Below the pieces are notes generated by a model. It was not told the DNA's origin and did not search any database. It saw only the letters and a list, made by a program, of their open reading frames with translations. The translations under genes were made by a program, and so were the position numbers. 64,000 nt of DNA from positions 1 to 64,000 of the forward strand of contig JAEUBA010000121.1 in assembly GCA_018257865.1 (NCBI GenBank). The letters are read 5' to 3'. Below, one piece after another: positions 45,998 through 58,120 of this stretch (position 1 is the first letter of the stretch; every line of letters begins with the position of its first letter). Source of the stretch: Stereocaulon alpinum (Eukaryota > Ascomycota > Lecanoromycetes > Lecanorales > Stereocaulaceae).

Positions 45998-48900
45998 CTT
46001 TTAAATAGGTATATAAGAGTATTTAGGGATAACCTTTTTATATACCTCCTACTACTTAATCTACTTTATTATTACCTAACTCTTTACTTTCTTAATTAAG
46101 ATACCTATATCTTAGTATTCCTTAATATCTATTTCTAAGTTATACTAATATACTTTCTACCTTATTATTATTATTAATACTTAGTCTTAATCCTTTACTT
46201 TAAGCTTCTAAAGGGCCTATACCTCCTTCTTTAATAATAAGGTAAAATATATTAAGCGCGTTCTCCCTCTTTTTCCCTATAATCTCTAATAAATTATATA
46301 ATTACCTTTAATTATTAGGTTATAAATTCCCCTTAGTACTTAATATCTTATAACTAAAGTATCTAACTAAGTTTAGATAGGAGGGATAACTACCTCTACC
46401 TTTAAAACTTAAACTAGTATTACTTTATATACTTTAAGTACTATCCTTAAATAATTATTTTATATTATTACTAGTATCTTAATATACTTTCCTACTACTC
46501 TTAGTTCTTTAGTAGGGGTATACTAGATTAGTATAATAAATATAAGTATAGGTCTTACTATTATATTATATATTATCCTATATTTCTTAAACGTAGCTCC
46601 CTAAGTTAATCTAGCTAGGTACTTAATTACTTAGGCTTAAGTAGTTACTTTTACCTTTACTTATACTATATAAGGGCCTTAGCGGAGCTTAGTATTAATA
46701 TATAACCTAAGGACCTTAATACTTACCTTTAGTATAACCTCTATACTACTAAATTATACTATCTCTTTTATATTAAACCTCTTAGGCGTTTATAATAGAT
46801 ATACTAGTTTATACTTTTAGGGTATAAATATTACTCCGTATATTTCTATTTATATTAGATAAAGCTTATAAGCTTATTTTAGCTATTTATAGTTTATTTC
46901 TATTAATTTACTATATACTAGTAGGTATATATTATCTATAAATCCTCCTACTTATACTAAGATTTTTACTTTTAAGTATACTTTAATTAGTAGTATATTA
47001 AAGAAGAGAAATAAAATTAGTAATATAGATAATCCTTATAAAATTCCTATCTCTACTACCTTTACTAAGCTAGTTTTATCTTTTAGAGTAATTAATATCG
47101 CTTTATCTTTAAGGAAGCTTATAGTCTATTAAGAAATTCCCTTAGAGATTCCTTTTATCTTTAGGTTATAGAGTAGCCTTTTATAGGATATATTATTAAA
47201 TACCCTTATTATATTTAATAATAGTAGGCTCGCTATATTATCTTTACCTTAGTTCTATATTATATAGACTAAATTTATAATAGTCTCTAAAGCTATTTCT
47301 ACTAAGTATCTCTTTCTACCCCCTATTTAGTATTCTAAAAGTAGGTAATTCCTTTTAGCTATTCTATTAAGATATTTTACTATTACTATCTCTAATACTT
47401 TCTTAAGTATATCTAATAATATAATAGGCTAGTACGCCTTAGGCTCTAAATAATTAGTCTTTTTTAGTTTCTTTAGTATTACTATATTCGCCTCTTAAAA
47501 CTTCTTTAGATAATATCTATAGTTTACGTATACTTAAAATATCCTTCTAAATATCTTTATTATCTTTATATATACTACTCTTAAGAACCTATTTAGGATC
47601 CTTAAGATTCTTAAGACTTTATCTACTACTAAGTACTAAATTATATCCCTTACCTCTTTTAAGGTAATCTTACTATCTATTACTATAGATTTTAGGTAGT
47701 TAGCCCCTTTTATATCTATTAGGTCTACTAGGGGTAAAGGTAGGAAGAAAACCCTCCTTAGGGCCTTTACCTTCTTCTTAAAGTCTATTACTTTATTCCT
47801 ATTTCCGTCTTTAATAGCTAGGAATTATAGTAGCTCTTTAAAGTATATATTCCTCTCCCTTCCCTATTTAGTAAGTTACTATACTTCTCTTAGTTTTAAT
47901 AATATTTTATAAACTCCCTCTTTAAAAGCTACTATCCTAGCCTTCTATAGGGTAGTAACCTTTTCCCTTTTAGCCTAATAAAGGGCTTCCTTAGTTTCTA
48001 TATTTTTATTATAGTAGTAGGCCTTAAGCGCTACCTATAATACTTTAGTTACCCTTATATATACCCTATTCTAATATAGTTTAGCCCCTATATACGGTTT
48101 CTTATATAGGATAGTATCTTCTATTACCTCTTATAGTATAGCTATAAGCCTATTAATTTACTAGTTAATTATATCTTTAAAGTCTACTAGGTACTAGCTT
48201 ATTACTTTATTTAGGATTTTTATATATTTCTAGATTTCCTCCTTAGTTACCTTCGTCTTTATCCTTTTCTAAGCCCTCTTTTAGTATATTAGGTATTTAC
48301 TCTATATCTATTCTAGCTCTATAATAATTAGTATATAGTCTAATCCTATATTAAGGTTATTCTTTACCCTATACTTTACTATTATATTATATACGCCTTT
48401 AGTTAGAAATATAAGGTTAATAGTACTCTCTAAGCCTCTATTTTACTATATAACTACCTTCTCTAGTAGTCTTAAAACTATACCTCTCTCTCCTACTACC
48501 TTTAGTAGCTTATCTATTATAGCGTAGTATATTATTCGTCTTAGATTATTTTAGTATAGGTAGTATAGGTTAAAGTCTCTTATAATTATATATTTACCCT
48601 TATTCCTTAGCACTTTCTCTAGTTTTAGGATAGTTATTAGACTATCCTTTAATATATAGCTTACTAGTAAGGGGTTATAGATATTATATACCTATACCCT
48701 CTCCCTTAGTAGCCCTCTAGTATTCTCTATCCTATCCTTTATATCCTTCTAAGTCCTTATAACCTAAATCTATAATAAGTATAAGTCGCCTCCTTAGTAT
48801 TCTACCCCTAGTTATTAGGATCTATTCTCTTATTTATATAGAAATACGTCCTAGCCTCTAAGTCTCCTCTATAAGCTAAGTAGAATCTACTTATACTTAT

Positions 48901-50240
48901 ATTATATAAGGTTCTATTTATTAGGTTATATACTAGCTCTTAGATTACTAATATATCTATATCTTTTATATCTTTATTTTTAAGAAGTAGTACTATTACT
49001 ATATCCTTCTTCCTCTATATATTATACTATAGTATTTTTAGGTAGGGTATATCCCTTATTAGGTAAAGGCCGCCTAAATATTCTCCTATATTTAAGTAGT
49101 CTTAGTAGTCTTTACTACTCCTAAAGTCTACCTAAAGGTATTTATTAGACTAATCCTCTCTATAGATAGGGGCTATTACCCTTACTCTACCTTAGAGAGG
49201 GTTATTAATTATCCCCTCTTTACTACCTCCCTAGTTCCTTTTTAAAGCTTATTTATTATATCCTCTAAGGCCTTCCTCTTCCCTTTAGAGATTACTTTAT
49301 ACTACCTTTCTAAGCTAATCCTTTTTAGTATTACTAGTATAGGCCCTACTAAGTATTACTTTAGGGTCTTTTTAAAGTATTTTAGCTTATACTTAATTCT
49401 CTACTTAGCCTTAGTATTCTCCTTTTATTAGATTAAGTAGGTTTTACTCTATATTAGGTATTCCCCTTTATATACTATATACTTAGGCTTACTACTAGCT
49501 CTTTCTATATAATTATTAGTTATATAGTTTTAGGCGTATATCTTATAGTAGGTAGGGTATTTATACGCCTTAATAATATATCTATACCTATAGTAGTTAA
49601 AGTATTACTTAGGGGTAGCCTCTCTTTCCTAATAATTATAGAAGAGGAGGCTATTCTCTACTACTATTCCCTCTATAATAAGTTAGTTCGCTATTTTTAG
49701 GCTTAAGACCTTAATTATTATTATAGAGAACCTCTTCTCCCTCTTAAGTATATTTAACTTTAATATATATATAAGCTACTTAGCCTTTATTATCTCTAAC
49801 TTTAAGTAGAGCTTCTTATTATTTTTCTTTAAGGTTTTAAAAATCCTTTATTAATCTTTTATATTTATTATCTTTTCTACTCTATAGATTACTACTATTA
49901 TTATCTTTTAAAGGATTTTTACTAACCTATAAAGCCTCCTTACTTACTTATTATCCTTATTTAATTCTTTCTTAGCCTTTACTAAGGCTATCTAAAGAAT
50001 AATATCCCCTCCTATAATCCTTCTTATTATAATAATCTCGCTAGTTACCCCTCCTACTCCCCTAAATATTTATACTAGTTAGGGGAGGGTTATTATAGCT
50101 ATTTATATCTTTTCGCTATTATTATTAATCTTAACTATTATTTACTTCGCTTTCTTAATATCTTCTACCCTAAGTATAGCTAGATAGATAGTATTTTAGC
50201 CCTTTTAGGCTATATAGACTATATCTACCTAGCTATTATT
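45998..50240 (-). mobile_element. LINE D2, RT and endonuclease part
   Basis: Colinear with D1 from about 11,440 to 15,675. The RT catalytic box reads Phe-Ile-Asp-Asn at 46931-46942 on the minus strand. The endonuclease region is at about 48.4-49.0 kb (ATTACTAATATATCTATATC at 48,943 corresponds to D1 14,383). It is more heavily converted to TpA than D1. It ends at TTATT (50236-50240), the Copia E2 target. Confidence 0.8.
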
Positions 50241-50372
50241 TATTAAAATATAATAGGTAGAATACTTAATTATCTAGCTAAGTGCGACTGTGCGAGATAT
50301 ATATAAGGGTTAGGGCTAAGCCTTAGTTATTAATAACTAAGCCTTAGGATATCGAATACCTAAATTTTAATA
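50241..50372 (-). repeat. 3' LTR of Copia E2
   Basis: 132 bp, TATTAAAATATAATAGG to CTAAATTTTAATA; it follows the target bases TTATT. It retains GTGCGACTGTGCGAG, which is GTACGACTATACGAG in the 5' LTR. Confidence 0.9.
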
Positions 50373-53300
50373 CTCCTACTTAAATATAGTACGCTGAATA
50401 CTAGATATATTAAATTATAGTCCGCTAAAATAACTAATTTACTATACGCTAGTTATAACTACTTTTTACCCTAAATACCTAGTATTTAGTAGGATAGTAG
50501 AGCTTATCTTTTACTACTGCTACTAAAACTTTCTAAAAAATAGTAAAACACGGTTATTTAAATTTTTATTCTAATAATTATCTTATATATACTAATTTCC
50601 TACTAATAGTTAGTCGGGTAGTATATAGGGCTGATAGATATTACGAAGTATAATAATAGCTTTAGGGATAATCTAGGTATAGTTACCCTAATAGAGTTAT
50701 ATTTATACGCGATCCTTAGGGGTACTCCTACTAGATCTAGGTAGTTACTCCTACTAAAGCTCTACCTTAGGCGATATATTCTAAGCCTAAATTATTACGG
50801 AACTCTATAAATTTATCCTTATAGAGAGGTTTAGTAAGCCTATTAGCGACTTAATACTTAGTAGGCGTATAGCGGAGGTCTACTATACTATTTATAACTT
50901 ACTCTCGAATAAAGTAGTAGTATATATTAATATACTTGCTATAAGTATAGAATTCCGGATTCTTTACGAGGGCGATTATACCCTAATTATCTTTATAAAT
51001 AATTACTACTTAGGGTTCCTAGCTACTAGGCTTAAGCTACCTTAGTAGGTTTTAAAGCTATACCACTTCCTTAGACGCTAAGGTCTAACCGATATATTTA
51101 GCCTTATAGATAGAAAGGGCTATAATAGGTTATTACTTAGATAACTAGCTAATAGCCCTACTACCTATATTAAAGATATAACCTAAGGTAGATTAGCGCG
51201 TATTACGGTCTCCCGCCTAATTAGAGTTAGTATAGCCTATTAGTACCTAAATTAGTCCTAAAAAGGTTAATTAGTATTTAGTTATTAACTTAAGATATTA
51301 GAAGATTCGTTTAACTACTCCTTAATAAGCTTGCGTTAGGTTTATACCGTAGCGACTAACTACTAATATAGGGTATATAATATTAGGTTAAGTCTTTAGT
51401 ATTATATATATTAGCGACCTAATAGCCTTCTAATATAGCAGGCGGTCTTAGGCGTTAGCTTAGAAACCGTTAGGGGCTTTTTTAAGATAGTAAGTTATCT
51501 CTATAGGGGTTACGGTTTCTTTATATTCCTAAAGGCTAAAGTCCTGAAGTACTTTCTTAATATAGGCCTCTTAGCCTAGTTATAGCGTTCGTTATTAGCA
51601 GTTCTAAGTAACTATTATCCCTAAGTAATAGCTATATAGCCTAAAATCTATTATATAGAATTAATAGTTAAGGGTATCTTTAACCCTTTAAATAGCTTCC
51701 TTACTAAGGCTTATAATTAGTAAATTATCTATATATAGGGTAATTAGTATCCTATCTTTAGGGTTAATAAATACGCTTAAGTTAGCTTCTAATAGGACGA
51801 CGCCTAATTTAGCGTTTATAAAGCTAGCGAAGGTATTATACTATACTTAGGGGGATTATTTTAGGCTGTATAAAGCCTTATTTAGGCGGTAAACTTTTAC
51901 CTCCCCTTAAATAAAGCCTTTAGGCTATTCTATAAAGATCTCCTCTTCTATATCCTTATAGAGGAATACTATTTTAACGTCTATCTACTCTAAGTCCTAA
52001 TCTATAGCGGCGGTAATTATAAATATAGCCTTATAGCTTATAGGTTTAACTACTAAGGTAAAAGTCTTATTATAATTAAGACCTTTTTATTATTTAAAGC
52101 CTTAAACGACCTAGCGTACCTTATAGTATATAATTTCCCCTTTAGGGCTATACTTTAAGGTATAGACTTATCTACCCCTAAGGACTTTCTAGCTATCCGG
52201 GGGCGATATTAGTATCTAGGTATTATTAGTTATAAGGGAGTTAAATTTATTATTTATAGCGAGCTCCTACTATATTTTATATATATTATTAGCTATTACT
52301 TCAGCGTAGGTTTTAGGTTTATAGGGTTCCGCTGAATTCGCCTAAGCTAGTAGAGAGATCGCTAAATACCTATAGAGGGGATCCAGCGAGAGGTTCCGTA
52401 TATTAGGGATATTAAGCTTAGGGTATATTACTAAGACTTAAGTTATCTCTCGCTCTTCTATAGTACCTATTATTATTAGTAATACTAGTTATAATAGGGC
52501 CGGAGAGCTTAGTATTAATAGTAAACTTAGGCCTAGAGTAGGAGAATATAATATTTCTCTAGAAGTTAGGGGTAAGGGAGGTAATTCTCCCCCTAAAGGA
52601 GGTAATTCTCCTAAGGATTCTTAGTTAGGTAATTATACTAAGGATACGTTAAAGTTAAAGTTAACGGAATTCTAATTCCTATTATACGCCTCCCCTAAAG
52701 CGGAGGTCTGTTAGTATTTAGCTAGGGGTTCTTTACCCCTATAGAAGCGGGGCCGTTTCTCCTATATATAGATATTAACGGCGCGGATAATAGCGCGCTG
52801 TTTTAGTAACTATAAGCGAAAGATATAATTATCCCCTTTATATTCTAAGAGGAAATAGGGGTCGCTTTTATCTATAAATTTCTTTTAGAGACGGTTTTAC
52901 ACTTATATTTTAGAGCTAAGGGTTCTTAGGTACCTAAGATAGGGCTTACGCTTATAGAAGGCCTTATATAGGGTTTTCCTAAGCTTTATAACTAAGCTTT
53001 AGATAATAAGGTAATTAGCCATTTTTATAATTTTAGGCTAAAAAGACTTATTAAGTTTAGAGCCTAATAGTAGAGGGTAGGTATATCTAATAAAGACCTA
53101 CCTAAAATATTTAGTAGTCCTATTTTATTCTAGGTTTTTAGGTACTATAGGCTTATAGATAATCCCTTTAAGGCTAAGGTATTCTTAAAAGATTCCTTTA
53201 ATATATTCGCCCCTATTATTTATATATAGGTGTTAGATTAGGCGCCTTACTCGCTTATACTTATACTAAAACTATTAGAATAGATCGCTAAGCTCCGATT

Positions 53301-56071
53301 TATATTTTATATAATAGACTTCGGAGTAGTAGGTAAAGTTATCTTTAAAGGTAACTACCTATTTACTACTATTAAAGCTAATAGGCTTAATAGGTCCTAT
53401 AATATTACTATAAATAAATTCTATTAGGCGTATTCTAAGTTTAATAAAGTCCTTATATAGGGTAGACTAATAGCAGCTTAGAATATAGTATTTATAAGTT
53501 AATTTATCTAAGAATTTCTTTAAGAAGTCTACTCTAGTAGCTATATTAGGTAGCTAATCTATATTTTATTAACCTATATAACCTATACGGGCGTACTAGA
53601 GCTAGCGGATAGTATCCGGAGGTACGCTATATATATTTAATATAAGTTATTACCCCTAGGGAAGTTCTAATATATAGAGGCCGAATTATCGTTTAGTAAT
53701 TATATTACTAAGCTTAGGGTATAAGATTATATAGCTATTTTTAGCGAATTTAATATAGATTCCGATATCTATTAGCTAGGAGCTTAAGAGGAGGTTTACC
53801 CCTAGCTTAGGTATATAGAGGATATTATATAGTAGTATATTCTTCCTTAAGTATAGGATCTTTACTATTCTACGCTTAGTAGGCTTAAGCTATACCCCGC
53901 TAATTTTAGTAATTAGAGTACTAATAGCGGGCTTAAAGGTTACGAAGTTAAAGCGCTAGTAGAACGAGTACTGCGTATATCCTATATTAATAATAGTTAG
54001 GCCTAATAGATTAACTTCTAGCGTCGTTACTATTATATATCTAATATTAATTATAGGGACCCTATTTATATTAGTACCTTAAATATTAAAGTCGCTATTA
54101 GCGGTAAGGGTCCTAAATATTAGCCCTTTAATAGGGCTATTATTATATTTAAACTTCCGTTTCTTAAACCTTTTATCCTTAGACTTAAACTTTTTAGGTT
54201 TTATTTCGGGGTAAAACTGCTAGTACTTTATAATTAGATAAGTATCCTTTTACTTAAGCTTCTTATAGTAAGGGTAGTATTCCTAAGGCTTATTATTCTT
54301 AGAGTTATAGTCTTTAGCGGACTTCCTACCCGTAAATATTACTAGTCTAGAGTACTTATATTACGCTTAGATTTATTATTCTTTATTAGCGGTAGCTAGG
54401 GAGACCTTATTAAAGTCGACTTTATTAGCGCTAAATAGGGTATAGCTTTAAATATAAGCTATTTTAAAGGTATTATAAGCTTTACTAAGTCCTAAAAGAT
54501 AGAGGTAAATTAGGTATAGTTCTAATAAGGCTACTTTAGCGTTAAGCTCTTTAAGTTTAGTATTAACCTCTTAGAACTTCTAAGTATATTCGGCGATATC
54601 CTTAGAGGATTCTAAAGAGGTTAAATAGAGGTATTATACTAATTTAATATAGATACTAGTCCCTTTAGGCTTAAAGTTTAAGGAGACTTTAGTTAGAATC
54701 TTATCCGCTATAGTAAAGTTCTTTATAATTTTCTAAGCGTTAAACCTAAGTTAGTTATAAATTATAGTATAGGCTTTTACTTAGGTTTTAGTAGTAAAAG
54801 GCTTTAAGTTATTAAGTATAAGCTAATTATCTATCTCCTTAACCTACTAGGAGTACCTAAAGTTAGACTCTAAGATAGAGATAAAGGTAAGTAGGAAGCT
54901 CCTACTACTACTATAAGATTCTTTAGCTACTATAATACCGCTACTACTATAAGATTCTTTAGCTACTATAATATCGCTACTACTACGAGACTCTTCAGCT
55001 GCTATAATATAGGTATTTATATTTTAGAAGAGAGTTATAGGCTTTAGAGGTCTTTAAGTTAGCTAAGTCTTTTAGGGATAAGCGGTAGTAGTAGTTATTT
55101 CCTTATACTATTATTTCGCCTAGGGACCTAAGGGAGCCTAAGATAGTATATATTTAGCTTAAAGGCTAAAGATATTAGAATTACTAGGAGGTTCTAAGGT
55201 CGATTTACTAGCTTTAGAATTAGAGTTATAAGGAGATAATAACCGTTCTAGGGGTATATAATTAGTATTAACGTAGTTAAGAGGTAACTTATCGAATTAG
55301 ATTAGGTCCTAAAGAAGGTACCGGAAGTACTTATATTTAGAGTAGTAGTATACCTAAGTAATAGTATTTATATACTAGATAGGGTTTAGATTAGTAGTAG
55401 ATAGTATTAAGTTAGAAGATAAAGAAGATAATAGATTTCTAGCTATACTAATAGTAGATATCTTATAGATATCTCCTAAGGATTTGGACCCTAGTATTCT
55501 AGCAGCTAGGGTAATACTAGCCTCTAACTTATTAGGAAAGGTAGCGGGGGATACCGGCCTTTAATAATAGCTGGGGATACTAGCCTTTAGGAAGAAATTA
55601 AGGGGTTAGGATTTAGCCCCCCTAATAATTAATAATTAATCGCTTTCTAGCGTCTAAAAGGTCTTGTTTTTAATATAAAATTCGATAATTCTACTTATAT
55701 AGGTTAGTATTCTTACTATAGAAGCTGGATATTACTTTTAGGGGCTTAGCTTTAGAGATTATAAATACCTACTAAGGTACGCTAGAAGGGATTACTTAGT
55801 AGTATTTATTAGCGTACTTTTTAGTAGTAATAACCTTAAAAAGAATAGAATAGTTAGGAGTTCCTAGCCTCCTCTTTCTAGTCGATTATTATCGCTGTAA
55901 GTTAATCTTATAGTACGAAGATTAAAGAGTTATTACCTAAGACTAAGTATTAGAGGTTTAGTATACGTATACGCAGCTTACGTTAGAGAGGAGTTAGTAA
56001 CTATTTCTAGAGGAGTATAATTCTAAAAGAAGAGCTATTCTTATAATACCTAGCGACCTAAGCTTATAACC
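50373..56071 (-). pseudogene. Copia E2 gag-pol remnant
   Basis: Mirror of E1: RNase H about 51.1 kb, RT 50.9-52.3 kb, integrase 52.6-53.6 kb, protease 53.6-54.0 kb, gag 54.1-55.5 kb. The catalytic box at 51724-51735 reads Tyr-Ile-Asp-Asn, whereas E1 still has Tyr-Ile-Asp-Asp, so the two copies took separate RIP hits. No open frame remains. Confidence 0.85.
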
Positions 56072-56203
56072 TATTAAAATATAATAGGTAGAATACTTAA
56101 TTATCTAGCTAAGTACGACTATACGAGATATATATAAGGGTTAGGGCTAAGCCTTAGTTATTAATAACTAAGCCTTAGGATATCGAATACCCGAATTTTA
56201 ACA
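56072..56203 (-). repeat. 5' LTR of Copia E2
   Basis: 132 bp, TATTAAAATATAATAGG to CCGAATTTTAACA, then TTATT. On the minus strand GGTTATAAGC follows, the initiator-tRNA primer site also seen in E1. Confidence 0.9.
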
Positions 56204-56673
56204 TTATTTACCCTTTTAGTTAGATAATCTTTATATATTAATTAGCTATAATACTCCTTTATAGCGTATCTTTTAATAGTATTTTCCTATATATATTCTA
56301 TAATCCTTTCTACTATATTCTAGAAAAAGCTTTATATAATCTTATTTATATTTACTTATAGTATCTCTTAGACCTTCTCTATAAACTCTAATAGCGCCTA
56401 CTCTATAGCCTTTATATACTATATTCTTTCTTTAATTCTTTCCCTACCTTAAGGGCTATATAGATCTTTAATAGGCCTTTATTACTATCGCTATTACTTT
56501 ATTATTATATTAGGACGTATCCCTTATTTACCTCTACTACTAACGCTCCCCTTCTCTCTTCCTCCCCTATCCCGTATTATTTTGCTAGGTTCGTAGCCTA
56601 GTATAATTACTTATCTAGCCTAGTAGGCCTATTCGCCCGTCGTACTTATTATTATCGCTATCCTTTTTTTTTC
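56204..56673 (-). mobile_element. LINE D2, 5' part
   Basis: Colinear with D1 from about 15,676 to 16,130. It ends after TTATCGCTA with the tract TCCTTTTTTTTTC (56,660-56,673) in place of the 38 bp that D1 has there. The 17 bp target duplication then follows at 56674-56690. D2 is therefore slightly 5'-truncated, or has extra bases added at its 5' junction. Confidence 0.75.
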
Positions 56674-56690
56674 ACCTATTATTCTTTAAT

Positions 56691-57344
56691 ATAGGTAAGA
56701 TTAACTTTTCTAAGTAGAATCTCTTAACTATAGATTTCGTTTCTAAAACTACTCTAGCTTTTTAGGGTAATTAAGTATAAATAATAATTCCTATATATTC
56801 TCTAACTAGTTATAGTCTAACTACTTTATTAGATACCCCTTTTTTCCTTTAATTACCTAATAATCTAGAATTTCCTTAACGTCGTACTCTTTATTATCTT
56901 AGTTTTAGGGTTTACTTTCTTAAGTAATAATATATAAAATACTAGGTACTTCCTTATTAGTTATAGGAGGTTTAGTATATAGTTTATATCCCCTTTATAT
57001 TCCTTTATAAGGAATAGTCTTAGCTTTATATAATTAAGCTTATTACTAGGCCTATTAATTTTAAAATTTCTATAAAGGAGATATACCTTATCCCCTTTAG
57101 AAATATTCGGTCTTATTAAATATTTTTAATTATAATATATTACTAAGTAGTTACTTAAGAACTATAAGTCCTTTTATAATTCTTAATAAATTCTTACTAT
57201 TTCTTTAGTAGTAATAGTTACCTTCTATACCTTTAGCTTAATTCCCTTTAGTAATAGGGTTATATATAGTTCGAACCTATAATTAGCTCGAAATAGTATT
57301 ATATCTATTAGATTAGATATTAATCTATTATAAGCTAGCTGGGC
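56691..57344 (-). pseudogene. A1 integrase C-terminus and chromodomain (inverted)
   Basis: Minus-strand continuation of A1 beyond D2. Reading from 57.1 kb leftward, a KGDKVYLL-like block and an NFKINRPS-like block near 57,060-57,110 mark the integrase C-terminal region. From 56,890 down to about 56,760 there is a degraded chromodomain: EYDVKEILDY, then KGKKGYLIK, then an N-W-E-type segment. Chromodomains steer such elements into heterochromatin. There are several RIP stops. J begins at about 57,345. Confidence 0.7.
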
Positions 57345-58120
57345 TATTAATAGATAAGTAATATAGTCTTACGGCTAGGTACGGCTAAGGCGGTATATAC
57401 GCTAAGGCACCGCCTTAGCGGAACTTTATAGTTAGGCCCTTTAGGCACTTAGAAGACATTATCAGTTAATACTACTATATATTAATAGAAGTCCTTTAAT
57501 ACGTACCGTACTACTACCTACCTACTATATTAGTAGTAGTAACGGGCAGTTAAGCTCCTAAACACTATATACTATCGTTTAGAAGTCGATTAAGTATGTC
57601 TACTAAACCAAACTAATTAAGCTACTAAAGCAGCCCACCTACTCTCGCCTATAGTAATTCGATTCGGCTACACCGCTATATTATAATACTAGCCCGAATT
57701 CGGATACTACGCTATCACCTATATCTAAGACGCTTCCGCTCTACTTTACTAGCCTTAAGCACCTAGGTCTACCTAGTCGAATCCGTACTTTCTAATTACT
57801 AGAGCGGAGAACACCAGCGCACCTTCTAAAAGTATAAAACAGTATAGGGCTCTTTCCGGAACCCTAAGGACCTACTTATAATAGCTCTATACTACTTACT
57901 ATACTTCTTTTCTTATCCTAGCTTTTACCTCACTAACTCGCTTTCTTTAACTCGTGCTTCGTCGCTATTTATTTCGTATATATAGAGTAACTGTAATTAT
58001 TTATCTATTATTACTTCGTAGCTGCTACTAGCAGGCTGCTTTTATTAGTTAGACTTTACTACACCTCAGACCTTACTACACGTCTTATACAGGGAGTTAT
58101 TATAACTTAAGGATAGCAGA
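57345..58120 (+). repeat. Presumed 5' LTR/leader of Gypsy J
   Basis: Non-coding stretch between A1 and the J gag region. It differs from its surroundings in keeping CpA/TpG (AAGTATGTCTACTAAACC, GCAGCCCACC) and in having GC-rich inverted bits such as CTAAGGC-ACC-GCCTTAG at about 57,398-57,414. A promoter-like (C/T)-rich zone at 57,900-57,980 precedes the gag region. The second LTR is outside the window, so the LTR end cannot be fixed. Confidence 0.5.

Larger units (their letters stand above)
50241..56203 (-). mobile_element. Ty1/Copia element E2, complete
   Basis: 5,963 bp, minus strand, 132 bp LTRs (50241-50372 and 56072-56203), duplication TTATT at 50236-50240 and 56204-56208. The uninterrupted LINE sequence at about 15,668-15,690 in D1 confirms the empty site. 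The interior is the reverse complement of E1 throughout. Confidence 0.92.
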
